Below are positions 42,530 to 50,857 of a stretch of 64,000 nt of DNA, piece by piece. Position numbers and translations under genes: made by a program. This stretch comes from Terriglobia bacterium (lineage in GTDB: Bacteria; Acidobacteriota; Thermoanaerobaculia; Thermoanaerobaculales; Thermoanaerobaculaceae). The notes under the pieces are model-generated. The model did no database searches and had not been told where the DNA came from. It saw nothing but the letters and a program-made list of their open reading frames with translations. The stretch covers positions 1-64,000 of the forward strand of contig JAIQFQ010000012.1 in assembly GCA_020073245.1 (NCBI GenBank), read 5' to 3'. Numbering within the stretch: position 1 is the stretch's first letter; the number at the start of each line of letters is the position of its first letter.

Positions 42530-43942
42530 ATGAGAAGTGGCACGATCCTGTGTGTCGTTTCGGCAGTGGTCTCGTGTCTGCTGGTGCAACCGGCGGCTGC
42601 CCAGCCGCAGTCCGCGCGCGGGGCGGAGACCCTGGAGGCGATGAGCGGCTCGTTCGCTCGGATCGTCGAGCAGGTCGCGCCCTCCGTCGTGCAGATCTTC
42701 GTCAGCGGGTATGGTGTCGGGCAGGGCCAGTACGACGTGATGACAAAGCAACAGGGAATCGCATCGGGAACCATCGTCGACCCTGACGGCTACATCGTCA
42801 CGAACGCGCACGCGGTCTCCCGGGCCAGTCGGATTCGGGTCCTGGTGCCGGGCGCGAGGGGCGTATCCGGGCAGCCTTCCCTCGTCAAGCCGCAAGGTGT
42901 GAAGCTCGACGCGGAGCTGATCGGCATCGACACGGCAACCGACCTCGCCCTCCTCAAGATCGAGCCGAGCGGCCTCAGGGCGCTGAAGCTCGGCGATTCG
43001 GATGGGCTAAGGCAAGGTCAACTCGTCCTTGCGTTCGGATCACCGCTCGGTCTGGGAAACACGGTCACGATGGGCGTGGTCAGCGCCGTGGCCCGCCAGC
43101 TGAGAGAGGACGACATTCCAGCCTACGTTCAGACGGACGCGCCGATCAACCCCGGCAACTCCGGAGGCCCCCTGGTGGACTCAAGCGGTCTGGTGGTCGG
43201 GATCAACACGGCGATCCTCACCCAGTCGGGCGGAAGCGAGGGCGTCGGCCTGGCCATACCCAGCAACACCGTGCGCTATATCGCGGACCAGCTACGGACC
43301 AACGGCCACGTGCGCCGCGCCGTGATCGGCATCCAGGTTCAAACGGTGACGCCGGCGATGGCTGAAGCGATGAAGCTGCCTCTGCCCTGGGGCGTGATCG
43401 TGTCGGACATCGACCCGGACGGACCCGCGACCAAGGCGGGCGTGCGGATCGGAGACGTGATCCTGACCGAGGACGGGACGGTCATCGAGGACGTCCGCAG
43501 GTTCGGGGTCAACCTCTACCACCACCCGATCGGTGCGACCGTCGCGCTCGAGATCCTGCGCGGAACCAATAAGGTCGCGATCCAGGTGACGACGATCGAG
43601 CGCGCCGAAGAGCCGGGCAGTTATGTGGATCTCGTGCGGCCCGACCGGAACCTCGTGCCGGAGCTCGACGTCCTGGGAATCGACATCGACGACAAAGTGG
43701 CCCAGATGCTGCACCCGCTGCGAAGGGAGAGCGGCGTCCTCGTGGCTGCGATGTCGGCGGACGCGGCTCCGCCGGCCAACAGGTTCCAGCCCGGAGACGT
43801 GATCCACGCGGTCAACTGGAAGCCCGTCAACTCGCTGATGGAGCTGCGTCGGGCGGTCGCTGGCCTCAAGGACGGCGATGCCGTGGTCGTGCAGATCGAG
43901 CGGCAGGGACTTCTGAGGTTCATCGCGTTCGAGATCGATTGA
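42530..43942 (+). CDS. HtrA/DegP-type periplasmic serine protease
   Basis: The product is a 470-residue exported protease for misfolded envelope proteins. A signal peptide (TILCVVSAVVSCLLVQPAAA) precedes a trypsin-like domain with the triad His94 (TNAHAV), Asp138 (TATDLALL) and Ser211 (NPGNSGGPL). Two PDZ domains follow, at about 275-365 (GVIVSDIDPDGPATKAGVRIG) and 385-470 (RFQPGDVIHAVNWKPV). The LA-loop region near residue 60 is short. The ATG at 42530 has an AGGCGAGG site and starts the signal peptide; the upstream open frame is only repeat DNA. It converges with the TolB-like gene. Confidence 0.93.
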   Translation: MRSGTILCVVSAVVSCLLVQPAAAQPQSARGAETLEAMSGSFARIVEQVAPSVVQIFVSGYGVGQGQYDVMTKQQGIASGTIVDPDGYIVTNAHAVSRASRIRVLVPGARGVSGQPSLVKPQGVKLDAELIGIDTATDLALLKIEPSGLRALKLGDSDGLRQGQLVLAFGSPLGLGNTVTMGVVSAVARQLREDDIPAYVQTDAPINPGNSGGPLVDSSGLVVGINTAILTQSGGSEGVGLAIPSNTVRYIADQLRTNGHVRRAVIGIQVQTVTPAMAEAMKLPLPWGVIVSDIDPDGPATKAGVRIGDVILTEDGTVIEDVRRFGVNLYHHPIGATVALEILRGTNKVAIQVTTIERAEEPGSYVDLVRPDRNLVPELDVLGIDIDDKVAQMLHPLRRESGVLVAAMSADAAPPANRFQPGDVIHAVNWKPVNSLMELRRAVAGLKDGDAVVVQIERQGLLRFIAFEID

Positions 43943-43943
43943 T

Positions 43944-44070
43944 GCGAGGGAAAAGGGAAGACGGAAAGGGTTGGGCGGACCGCGGAAGAGGTTAGATGGA
44001 AAACGGAGGGCCCGGTCCGAGTCTTGCCGTTCCTCTACCTCCTTCCGTCTACGCCTTTCCGTTTTCGGCC
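43944..44070. repeat. Paired-arm heptanucleotide array between convergent genes
   Basis: The left arm is purine-rich (GCGAGGG, AAAAGGG, AAGACGG, AAAGGGT ... AAGAGGT, TAGATGG, AAAACGG). The right arm is pyrimidine-rich (GTCTTGC, CGTTCCT, CTACCTC, CTTCCGT, CTACGCC, TTTCCGT, TTTCGGC). The phase of seven is kept throughout. It starts two bases after the htrA stop and ends near the TolB-like stop. Confidence 0.88.
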
Positions 44071-44123
44071 TGCCAGCGAGCCCCTGCTCCGGGTTCCGAA
44101 TCCCGGGACCCAAAGCCGCATCG

Positions 44124-45128
44124 CTACGGCGCCGTCGAGAGGCTCGGGTTGCGGGCGTTGCTGAGGAGCATAATGGGCGTGCCGCCCGCGAGCGGCATTC
44201 GGGCCACTGACGGTTCCTTGTCCCCCTGCCGCTCGACGACGCAGAGGAAATCGGTGACGTCGAGCCACTCCGGGTGCCAGGCGAGGAGACCAGGCGCGGT
44301 CAGGCGCTTGGAGGACTTCGCCTCGACATCCACGAGGAACACCGCCGGGGGAGGGCCGTCCCAGTTCCCGGCCGTCGTGGCCTCGTCCACGTCCACCTCT
44401 ACGAGGAGCCGCCGGCCGTCGGGCGAGGACGTTACGCGGGCGCCGCTGTTGAGGTCGGCTTTGGGGAATAGCTGGGCGACGCTCGCCCTCCAGAGCTGCT
44501 TCCCGTCGAGCGAGAGCCGGAAGAGGCTCTCGAGATCCTGGCAGAAGATCGAGACGCCGTCGGGGGCCCAGGCGGCTGACCAGCACGGGGGAACCCCGGG
44601 GCCGGGCCTCACCACAAAGCGGAAGCCGGTGTTGTCGGCGTTGACCAGGCCGAGGTTCCACTGCTTGTCCGCGAGCACGTACGCGAGAAGAGTGGACCCG
44701 TCGGGAGACCACACCGGCCCGAACGAATTGTCGCCGGGGACGCTCGTCAACTCGCGGCTGGTTCGCGAAGCGATGTCCACGATCGCGATGTGTCGGCGCA
44801 CCCCGCGGGCAGCGGACGAGTCCCTCGTGTAGGCGATTCGGAGACCGTCCGGCGAAATGCGGGGGTCAACGCCCTCGACGAGCTTGAGCGCGCCAGTGCC
44901 GTCGGCGGATGAGACCCAGACGGCTCCATCCCGCTCGAACGCCAGCGCCCTGGAAGTCGGCTGGGGCCCGGCAACCAGCGGGCCGGCGTGCAACAAGAGG
45001 CCCGCCAGGGCGAGGATAGGTCCTAGGCCGAAGGATCGGGGGCCCAGCGTGGGTCTCGCAGAACGAAGCAGGAGCGAGCCCGGGCTGGCCGGGAGGTTCG
45101 GGACCGGGGCTGCCGTGGGTGATGTCAT
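44124..45128 (-). CDS. TolB-like beta-propeller protein (WD40-like PD40 repeats)
   Basis: This 334-residue exported protein has an N-terminal hydrophobic segment (LGPILALAGLLLHAGPLVA) and PD40-type repeats: VDPRISPDGLRIAYTRD, GPVWSPDGSTLLAYVL, AAWAPDGVSIFCQD, and VTSSPDGRRLLVEVD. These blades form a propeller like that of TolB or the N-terminal part of prolyl oligopeptidases, but no peptidase domain follows. It is probably a periplasmic protein-binding scaffold of unknown partner. The ATG at 45128 yields a rather long polar lead before the signal segment; a later in-frame start is not obvious. It lies downstream of the isochorismatase gene on the same strand. Confidence 0.75.
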   Translation of the reverse strand: MTSPTAAPVPNLPASPGSLLLRSARPTLGPRSFGLGPILALAGLLLHAGPLVAGPQPTSRALAFERDGAVWVSSADGTGALKLVEGVDPRISPDGLRIAYTRDSSAARGVRRHIAIVDIASRTSRELTSVPGDNSFGPVWSPDGSTLLAYVLADKQWNLGLVNADNTGFRFVVRPGPGVPPCWSAAWAPDGVSIFCQDLESLFRLSLDGKQLWRASVAQLFPKADLNSGARVTSSPDGRRLLVEVDVDEATTAGNWDGPPPAVFLVDVEAKSSKRLTAPGLLAWHPEWLDVTDFLCVVERQGDKEPSVARMPLAGGTPIMLLSNARNPSLSTAP

Positions 45129-45226
45129 GGGGGCGAACCTTCTCCCAGAGGGCGCCGACTGTCAAGCCCGCAAGCCGGATGGGGAGGCGATCTGGCGAAG
45201 ACACCGACGACGGCGGTGACAGGCGT

Positions 45227-45877
45227 TCACTTCAGCTCGGCGAGCACCTCATCTGTCGAGAGGACTCGGGCGTAGGAGTTGGCCATCGCGGCAAGCGCGG
45301 CCGCGTGGACGTGGGCCGCAGGCACGTCCGTGCCGTTGAACGCGAGCGCCCGGGTCGCGCAGGCGTCGTGGACCACCGTGACCTCGAAGCCGAGGTCGGC
45401 GGCGGCGCGGGCGGCGGCCTCCACGCACATGTGGGTCTGCATGCCGCAGATCACCAACCGGGTCACCCCGAGCTTCTTGAGGACGGCCGCGAGCTCGGTG
45501 TCCCGGAAGGCGTTGGCCTGGTGCTTGCCGATCACGGTCTCGCCGAGGACAGGGAGAACGTCAGGGCGGATCTGGTACTGCGGGTCTCCGGAGTCGGGGC
45601 TCGGGGCGGACTGGTCCTTCGGCAGGTGCTGCACGTGGATCACGGGCCAGTGACGGGCGCGGAAACGGTCGAGAAGCTTGCGTGCCTGCTGGCTCGCTTC
45701 AATCGGGCCGGCCAGGGCCAACCGGCCGCCCTCGAAGTAGAAGTTCTGGATGTCGATGACGAGCAGCGCGGTCGTCGGTGCGTCCACCTTGGCCTCCGTC
45801 CGAGGCGACTGCGCGACGGCGGAGAAGCTCGCCAGCGCCAGCAACCAGACCGTTGCGAAAACCTTCGAGCCGTTCAT
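45227..45877 (-). CDS. Exported isochorismatase-family cysteine hydrolase
   Basis: The product is a 216-residue hydrolase with a catalytic Asp in LLVIDIQNFYF, a Lys in VIGKHQANAF and the nucleophile Cys in VICGMQTHMCVEAAARAA, the usual triad for nicotinamidase/isochorismatase-fold enzymes. The sequence HDACATRALAFNG fits the amidohydrolase branch. An N-terminal signal peptide (KVFATVWLLALASFSAVA) is unusual, because most family members are cytoplasmic. The ATG at 45877 has GGAGG upstream and TACAGT at 45895-45900 as a likely -10. The substrate is unknown. Confidence 0.85.
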   Translation of the reverse strand: MNGSKVFATVWLLALASFSAVAQSPRTEAKVDAPTTALLVIDIQNFYFEGGRLALAGPIEASQQARKLLDRFRARHWPVIHVQHLPKDQSAPSPDSGDPQYQIRPDVLPVLGETVIGKHQANAFRDTELAAVLKKLGVTRLVICGMQTHMCVEAAARAAADLGFEVTVVHDACATRALAFNGTDVPAAHVHAAALAAMANSYARVLSTDEVLAELK

Positions 45878-45894
45878 ACCTGCCTCCACGGTTC

Positions 45895-45900
45895 ACTGTA
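45895..45900 (-). promoter_or_regulatory. Candidate -10 box of the isochorismatase-family gene
   Basis: TACAGT on the minus strand lies 17 bases before the ATG at 45877, leaving a short leader with the GGAGG site. Confidence 0.4.
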
Positions 45901-45946
45901 TCTCAGTTGGCGGCGGCTCCGGTCCCTGCGAGAGGTCGGATCGCGG

Positions 45947-46684
45947 TCAGAGGCCGCGCGCAGCCCGCGACAGTGCGTCCCTGGCCTCCGGCGGAAGGTA
46001 CTTGAGCGCCTCCCGCAGCGTCACTCTGGAGGCCCTGTGCATCCTGGGCGCGAGCCACCTTGCGACCAGTTCCGGCCGTTTCTTGGAGACCTCACGAAGC
46101 ACCCAGCCGATCGCCTTGCGGATGAAGAACTCCTTCTCCTCGAGCATTGCGTCGGCGTATCGGGCGAACCGCTCGAAGGCGCCGGCGCCTCCCCGCAAGG
46201 GGATGAGCAGGGCGAGCATCGCCGTGCGGCGGACCCAGAAGTCGGGGTCGCGCGCCCAGCGATCAAGTGTCGAGCCGAGCTCGGGGAGGCGCTCGACGAG
46301 ACCGCCGGCGACGTGCGCAGCCAGGTTGTCCACGAGGGCCCACGTGTGGGAGCCGCGAACGAGGCGCTCCACGACCCCGATGTCCTCGGGCAGGAGCGAC
46401 GCCCCCCTGAGGACGAGAAGCTCAACCGCGGCGGCCCGCAGCTCGAATACCTCGTTCGCCCAGAGCTCGTCCACGAGATCGAGCAGCGCCGGCCGATCCA
46501 GGGGCGGCGCCGCCTTGAGCTGGTCCTTCAGGACGCGCCGGAAGACGGGCGTGGGGACGCCGATGAACGCGAGGTCGCTCTTCAGGTACCTCTTCTCGTT
46601 CGCGGCCCGCTCGGCGTCGGCGTGTTTCCGCAGAGCGGCTTCGATGCGCGACGCCAGCTTGCCGGCTCGGTCGTTTCGCGTCAT
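45947..46684 (-). CDS. AlkD-like DNA alkylation repair protein
   Basis: This 245-residue all-helical HEAT-like protein resembles DNA alkylation-repair glycosylases of the AlkD superfamily. Typical are RYLKSDLAFIGVPTPVFRRV near the N terminus, VERLVRGSHTWALVDNLAAHVAG, and DPDFWVRRTAMLALL with the DNA-contacting Trp-Val-Arg-Arg motif, then EKEFFIRKAIGWVLREVSKK. AlkD enzymes excise N3- and N7-alkylpurines. It lies 72 bases downstream of ada on the same strand, so the two form an alkylation-damage pair. The start has TAGACT exactly six bases upstream and no ribosome site, so its own transcript may be leaderless. Confidence 0.9.
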   Translation of the reverse strand: MTRNDRAGKLASRIEAALRKHADAERAANEKRYLKSDLAFIGVPTPVFRRVLKDQLKAAPPLDRPALLDLVDELWANEVFELRAAAVELLVLRGASLLPEDIGVVERLVRGSHTWALVDNLAAHVAGGLVERLPELGSTLDRWARDPDFWVRRTAMLALLIPLRGGAGAFERFARYADAMLEEKEFFIRKAIGWVLREVSKKRPELVARWLAPRMHRASRVTLREALKYLPPEARDALSRAARGL

Positions 46685-46690
46685 TGCGGG

Positions 46691-46696
46691 AGTCTA
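46691..46696 (-). promoter_or_regulatory. Leaderless-type -10 box of the AlkD-like gene
   Basis: TAGACT, then six bases, then ATG at 46684. The spacing places transcription start at the start codon. No Shine-Dalgarno sequence is present. Confidence 0.5.
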
Positions 46697-46756
46697 GCGC
46701 GCCGTCCGGCCCGTCGGTCGCGCACGTTCGCCCAGGACCGGCGGGAGAGGCCCGGT

Positions 46757-47842
46757 CTAGGAACTCCCGAGCGTCGGCTGTTTCAGGCGGGTCTGCGGGC
46801 CGATCCGTTCCAGGTCGAGCAGCCAGCGCTTGCGCCACAGCCCGCCGCCGTACCCGGTGAGGGAGCCGTCCGCCCCCACGACACGGTGGCACGGGATCAC
46901 GATGGCGATGCGGTTGTCCCCGTTGGCCCGTGCGACGGCACGCACGGCGGTCGGGTCGCCGACGATGCGCGCCTGCTCGCCGTACGACCGAGTCTCGCCG
47001 TACGGGATCGTGAGCAGCCCGGCCCACACCTTCCTCTGGAATTGGGTGCCTCGCATGTCGAGCGGCGTCTCGAAGCGGCGGAGCTGGCCTGCGAAGTAGT
47101 GCTGCAGCTCGTCCGACAGGCGGTCGAAGTGCGGGCTGCTCCCGGGCACGAGGGCCGCGCGGAAAAGGCGGCGCAACCGCTCGAGCTGCGTCTCGATCAT
47201 CCGGCGGTCCACGAACTCGAGCAGGCAGATGCCCAGATCCGTGGCGCCGGCGAGCATCGGTCCGATCGGCGTCTCGATCCGTGTCATGGTGACCACGAGA
47301 CCGGAGGCGCGCGTTGGCGCGGCGCCCATGACCTTGCGGAACGCGTCGCCGAAGCCGGAGAGGGAGTCCCACCCGTGGTCGAACGCCGCGTTCGTCGCCG
47401 TGTCGCCGTGCTTGATGCGGCCGAACGCGGCGCCGATCCGCAGCGTGCGGACATACCCCTGGAACGTCATCCCCAGGTTCTTCTTGAACCACCTGCGCAG
47501 CCCGGCCGGATCGATGCCCCGCCCGCGCAGATCGTCGTCCCTGAGGCGGAGCGTCGGATCGGCCTCCACCTCCCCGAGGAGGCGCCGCACCGGCTCGGGC
47601 GTGGTCGCCGGCGGTTCGACCGGGCGACAGACCCGGCAGGGCCGATACCCGGCCAGCAAGGCGTCGTGGGCCGACGGGAAGAACACGACGTTCTCGCGGT
47701 GCGGCTTCCGGGCGGTACATGTGGTCCGGCAGAAGATGCCGGTGGTGGTCACTCCGGTGAAGAAGAGACCGTCGAAGGCGGGGTCCTTCTCCACGAGGGC
47801 ACGGTACATCGTGTCGCCGTCTGGCAGCAGTCGCTCGTTCAT
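46757..47842 (-). CDS. ada: Ada: methylphosphotriester/O6-methylguanine-DNA methyltransferase and transcription activator
   Basis: This 361-residue protein has the full Ada plan. An N-terminal zinc domain has Cys38, Cys42, Cys69 and Cys72 (GIFCRTTCTARKP, YRPCRVCRP); Cys38 is the phosphotriester acceptor. An AraC-type helix-turn-helix follows (about 90-175, LRRWFKKNLGMTFQGYVR ... AAFDHGWDSLSGFGDAFRKV). The C-terminal methyltransferase has acceptor Cys318 in VIPCHRVVG. Methylated Ada would activate its own gene and the AlkD-like gene downstream. The ATG at 47842 is preferred over a GTG six bases earlier because TAGGTT lies exactly six bases before it, a leaderless-type signal; no ribosome site is seen. 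Confidence 0.96.
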   Translation of the reverse strand: MNERLLPDGDTMYRALVEKDPAFDGLFFTGVTTTGIFCRTTCTARKPHRENVVFFPSAHDALLAGYRPCRVCRPVEPPATTPEPVRRLLGEVEADPTLRLRDDDLRGRGIDPAGLRRWFKKNLGMTFQGYVRTLRIGAAFGRIKHGDTATNAAFDHGWDSLSGFGDAFRKVMGAAPTRASGLVVTMTRIETPIGPMLAGATDLGICLLEFVDRRMIETQLERLRRLFRAALVPGSSPHFDRLSDELQHYFAGQLRRFETPLDMRGTQFQRKVWAGLLTIPYGETRSYGEQARIVGDPTAVRAVARANGDNRIAIVIPCHRVVGADGSLTGYGGGLWRKRWLLDLERIGPQTRLKQPTLGSS

Positions 47843-47848
47843 GGGCAC

Positions 47849-47854
47849 AACCTA
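47849..47854 (-). promoter_or_regulatory. Leaderless-type -10 box of ada
   Basis: TAGGTT, then GTGCCC, then ATG at 47842 on the minus strand. Transcription would start at or next to the start codon. No recognised Ada-binding box was identified upstream. Confidence 0.45.
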
Positions 47855-48047
47855 GCGCGGTCCGGCCGCGGACGCCAACCGGAGAATTGACGAGGAATTC
47901 AATCCCGGGCCACGGCGGTCCGTCCCCGGCGCCGAGCCGCCCTGCCGAGAGCGAAGACCGGCGCTTCGCGGCTTTCGCGGCCGAAACCGAGCCGTTGCCA
48001 TTGTCTTCGAGGAGGACACGGCGGACAATCGGGACGCGGGCCGAACC

Positions 48048-48404
48048 GTGCAGAGAGTGCCGAGGGTGTCGCGCGACGATGTCCTCCGGGTAGTCCGGCG
48101 GGACCATCCGGCGTCCGACTTCGAGGAGGTCCTCGCGATCCTCGACGAGTACGGCGTCGAGTCGTGGCACCGTGAGCGCGACCGCGTGCACCTCGCGGTG
48201 CTGAAGCTCGCGGCAGGCGATCTGGAGGAGCTCCGACGCCAGATCGAGCTCGCCAGGACGGACTACCGCGATGCCTTGGCGGAGGCGGAGTTCCCGGAGA
48301 ACCTGACCCGCAGGGTCCCCACAGGGCGGTCGTCCGCGGCGGAGCAGGCGGCGATGGACGACCGCGACTGGGATCAGTACCAGCGCTGGTTGGTGAGGCC
48401 GTGA
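48048..48404 (+). CDS. Conserved small acidic protein of unknown function
   Basis: This 118-residue (or 115/112 if a later GTG is used) soluble protein reads VSRDDVLRVVRRDHPASDF then EEVLAILDEYGVESWHRERDRVHLAVLKLAAGDLEEL and TDYRDALAEAEFPE. The motif order Leu-Asp-Glu-Tyr-Gly, Val-x-Leu-Ala-x-Leu-Lys-Leu-Ala-x-Gly and Asp-Tyr-Arg-Asp is, from memory, shared by short proteins in several phyla, without known function. No signal peptide or membrane helix is seen. Starts at 48048, 48057 and 48066 are all GTG without a clear ribosome site. It is divergent from ada. Confidence 0.65.
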   Translation: MQRVPRVSRDDVLRVVRRDHPASDFEEVLAILDEYGVESWHRERDRVHLAVLKLAAGDLEELRRQIELARTDYRDALAEAEFPENLTRRVPTGRSSAAEQAAMDDRDWDQYQRWLVRP

Positions 48405-48503
48405 GGAGGCCGTCCCCGGCGGCCTGCGAGTCGGCAGGGCACGGCGGAGTCCACCGTCGGCCCGGGCTGGAGGGCCGGTCTCGCGTTAAGGTTGGGACCT
48501 GAC

Positions 48504-49124
48504 ATGGCGGCATACCTTATCTTCGGGGCGGCATACGCCTTTGCGGCCGCTGTGCAACCGGGTCCCTTCCTCGTGTACCTCATCTCTCAAGCATTGAGCG
48601 CAGGGTGGCGGCGCACCCTACCAATGGCGCTCGCGCCGCTGCTCAGCGATGGGCCGGTAATCGTCCTGGTGCTCTTCGTCCTGAGTCATCTGCCCACGGC
48701 CGCGTTGGATGGGGTGCGGTGCGTCGGTGGGGTGTTCGTCCTCGTCCTCGCCGCGCGGGCGTTCCGGTCGTGGCGCCGTTCCCAGGACGCCGAGGTCGAA
48801 ATCACCGATACGGCGCGTCGGAGCGTCCTCAGCGCCGCCCTCGTGAACCTCCTGAACCCGGGGCCCTACCTCGGCTGGAGCCTGGTCCTTGGCCCGTGGC
48901 TGCTCAAGGGCTGGCGCGAGGCGCCCGCCCACGGGATCGCACTCATCGTCGGCTTCTACGGAACGATGGTCCTGACTCTGGGCGGGATCATCGTGCTCTC
49001 CGCGGCGGCCCGGCGATTCGGTCAGCGGGTGGGAAGGGCGCTCGTGGGCGCCTCGGCCGTCGCGCTCGCGCTCTTCGGCGGCTACCAACTGTGGTCAGGG
49101 GCCGCATCGCTTCTCGGCTGGTGA
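48504..49124 (+). CDS. LysE/RhtB-family amino-acid exporter
   Basis: This 206-residue inner-membrane protein has six helices. The N terminus AFAAAVQPGPFLVYLISQALSAGWRRT carries the conserved QPGP motif and the following Gly-rich helix of LysE/RhtB exporters; the middle VNLLNPGPYLGWSLVLGP is the second family motif. It would export a neutral or basic amino acid by proton antiport. The ATG at 48504 starts the membrane part and no ribosome site is clear. It converges with the broken VOC gene 25 bases away. Confidence 0.85.
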   Translation: MAAYLIFGAAYAFAAAVQPGPFLVYLISQALSAGWRRTLPMALAPLLSDGPVIVLVLFVLSHLPTAALDGVRCVGGVFVLVLAARAFRSWRRSQDAEVEITDTARRSVLSAALVNLLNPGPYLGWSLVLGPWLLKGWREAPAHGIALIVGFYGTMVLTLGGIIVLSAAARRFGQRVGRALVGASAVALALFGGYQLWSGAASLLGW

Positions 49125-49149
49125 ACGGCGGACCCGGCGCTGCCCCCGG

Positions 49150-49543
49150 TCAGCGGGCGGGTTCGAACAGCGCGGCGGTCGCGCCGGCCGGGTCCTCGAT
49201 CACACAGTAGCGGCCGGCCGCTCCCTTCTGCCGAGCCCTGCCGAGCACCTTGCCGCCGCGGTCCCCGCAGGCGGCGAGGCTCACGTCCAAGTTCTCCGCG
49301 TTGATGTAGGTCAGCCAGCGCGGTGGTAGGTCCGCGTTGACACCGCGGGACATGGCAAACGCCCGCGACGGTCCGACCCGACCCGGGCTGATTCATGCAG
49401 AAGTCGTCGTAACCGCCCATCTCGACCGCGCCGTCGGTCCAGCCGACGACGGCCTTGTAGAAGTCGCGGACCTCGGTGGCGTCGGCCACGGTGAGGTCGA
49501 CCCACGCGATCGCTCCTGTGGTTTTCGTAGCGCCCTCGGTCAT
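49150..49543 (-). pseudogene. VOC (glyoxalase/bleomycin-resistance) family gene broken by a frameshift
   Basis: The first part reads AIAWVDLTVADATEVRDFYKA, AVVGWTDGAVEMGGYDDFCMN and GRTVAGVCH. The continuation, SRGVNADLPPRWLTYINAEN then LACGDRGGKVLGRAR-like and YCVIEDPAGATAALFEPA, is in a different frame. Together they match a single VOC domain of about 130 residues. The join is near 49350, where CATGTCCCGCGG has one base too many compared with the expected CAT-GCC-CGC-GGT. It could be a true mutation or a sequencing error. The ATG at 49543 has GGAGG upstream, and both parts otherwise look intact. Confidence 0.8.
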
Positions 49544-49665
49544 GGCACCCTTCCTCCGTCCGGCCTGGGAGATAGCGTAGCGGCGGAACTCGGCCGACGC
49601 GGTCGGGGCCCTGGCCGAGATCCGTTCTGCCCGGTTGCGTTGTAGAGTTCGGAGTGGAGGAGACG

Positions 49666-50169
49666 ATGAGCTCGACCACGGCCGGCAGGGATTGGGGCAT
49701 GCTGCGGCACGTCGTTGCGACCATCGCCTACCGCGGTGGGAAGACGCTCCGCGGCGCGCCGCCCGATTTCGGGACGTTCGCAATAGGTGAAAAAACGCGG
49801 ACGCCCGTCCAGATCCTCGCTCACATCGGAGACCTGCTCGAATGGACCCTGCGCCTCGCCCAGGGGCAGCAGGAGTGGCGGGCTGCGTGGAGGGCTGCGG
49901 CCCCGCTCACCTGGTCGGCAGAAACTGACAGGTTCTTCGCCTCCCTGAGCGCGCTGGACGAATTCCTCGCGTCCGGCGCTCCGCTGCGTTTTCCGGCCGA
50001 GAAGCTCTTCCAGGGGCCGCTCTCGGATGCGCTCACCCACGTAGGGCAGATCGCGATGCTGAGGCGCCTCGCCGGCTCGCCCGTGAAGGGCGAGGTCATG
50101 ATCCGTGCAGACATCGTTCCGGGCCGCGTCGGCCCCGACCAGTCGGCGCCGGTCAGGGAGTTCGACTAG
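49666..50169 (+). CDS. DinB-like putative metal-dependent hydrolase
   Basis: This 167-residue protein fits the DinB/YfiT four-helix-bundle fold. Helix motifs WGMLRHVVATIAYRGGKTL, TPVQILAHIGDLLEWTLRLA and LSDALTHVGQIAMLRRLAGSP contain the widely spaced His residues that ligate metal in this family (His in ILAHIGD and ALTHVGQ). DinB-fold proteins are thiol transferases or hydrolases; the specific role is unknown. The ATG at 49666 has GGAGG upstream, and TAGAGT at 49643 is a likely -10. It abuts the next gene with no gap. Confidence 0.8.
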   Translation: MSSTTAGRDWGMLRHVVATIAYRGGKTLRGAPPDFGTFAIGEKTRTPVQILAHIGDLLEWTLRLAQGQQEWRAAWRAAAPLTWSAETDRFFASLSALDEFLASGAPLRFPAEKLFQGPLSDALTHVGQIAMLRRLAGSPVKGEVMIRADIVPGRVGPDQSAPVREFD

Positions 50170-50754
50170 GTGGGTGTCGAGATCGCGAACGCGCTGCACG
50201 TGACGAACCGGGCCGCCTGGAGAGCCTGGCTCGAGCGGCACCACCAGAGCGAGACGGAAGTGTGGCTGGTGTTCTTCAAGGCCCATACCGGGAGACCGCG
50301 AGTCGCGTACGAGGATGCGGTGGAGGAAGCGCTCTGCTTCGGGTGGGTCGACAGCCTCGTGAAGCGCCTCGACGACGACCGGTACGTGCAGAAGTTCACG
50401 CCCAGGAAACCCGGGAGCACGTGGTCGGAGTCGAACCGCAAGCGAATCGCGAAGCTGATCCGCGAAGGCCGCATGACCCCGGCCGGGGTCGCGAAGGTCA
50501 CCTTTCCGCTGCCCGAGGGCATCGAGCAGCAATCGCCCGAGCGCCCGCGGCACGAGCCGGAGCTTCCCCCCGATCTTCTGCGGGTCTTGAAGGACAACGA
50601 ACCGGCGTGGAAGACGTTCCGCGGTCTGGCCCCGTCGTACCGGCGGAACTACCTTGGGTGGATCATGGACGCAAAGAAGGACGAGACCCGTCGGAGGCGA
50701 CTCGCCGAAGCCCTCAGTCTGCTGGCCGAGGGCAAGAAGCTCGGGCTCAAGTAA
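50170..50754 (+). CDS. YdeI/OmdA-family protein
   Basis: This 194-residue soluble protein has the YdeI pattern: RAAWRAWLERHHQSETEVWL, YEDAVEEALCFGWVDSLVKR, YVQKFTPRKPGSTWSESNRK and a C-terminal OmdA-type segment APSYRRNYLGWIMDAKKDETR. Some family members are linked to bacteriocin or peptide tolerance, others are uncharacterised, so the role is open. The GTG at 50170 follows the stop of the DinB gene directly (TAG-GTG), giving tight coupling. It converges with the F420-reductase-like gene, separated by two hairpins. Confidence 0.88.
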   Translation: MGVEIANALHVTNRAAWRAWLERHHQSETEVWLVFFKAHTGRPRVAYEDAVEEALCFGWVDSLVKRLDDDRYVQKFTPRKPGSTWSESNRKRIAKLIREGRMTPAGVAKVTFPLPEGIEQQSPERPRHEPELPPDLLRVLKDNEPAWKTFRGLAPSYRRNYLGWIMDAKKDETRRRRLAEALSLLAEGKKLGLK

Positions 50755-50781
50755 ACCACCACTGAGGGATGCCCCCGCAGC

Positions 50782-50802
50782 GCCGGGCGCGAGGCGCCCG
50801 GC
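50782..50802. terminator. Hairpin 1 between convergent genes
   Basis: GCCGGGCGC-GAG-GCGCCCGGC is a perfect nine-base stem 27 bases after the YdeI stop. There is no strong T-tract on either strand. Confidence 0.55.
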
Positions 50803-50819
50803 CGCTCTCGTCCCTGACA

Positions 50820-50852
50820 ACGGCCGGCTCCCGCGACACGGGCGCCGGCCGT
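50820..50852. terminator. Hairpin 2 between convergent genes
   Basis: ACGGCCGGC pairs perfectly with GCCGGCCGT across a 15-base loop, five bases before the minus-strand stop at 50858. With hairpin 1 it may end transcription from both sides. Confidence 0.5.
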
Positions 50853-50857
50853 CCGCG

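Noticed and set aside
45119-47890. A 923-codon plus-strand frame antisense to ada, alkD-like and isochorismatase genes
   Set aside because: The composition is that of a complementary-strand shadow; the minus-strand genes have full catalytic motifs.
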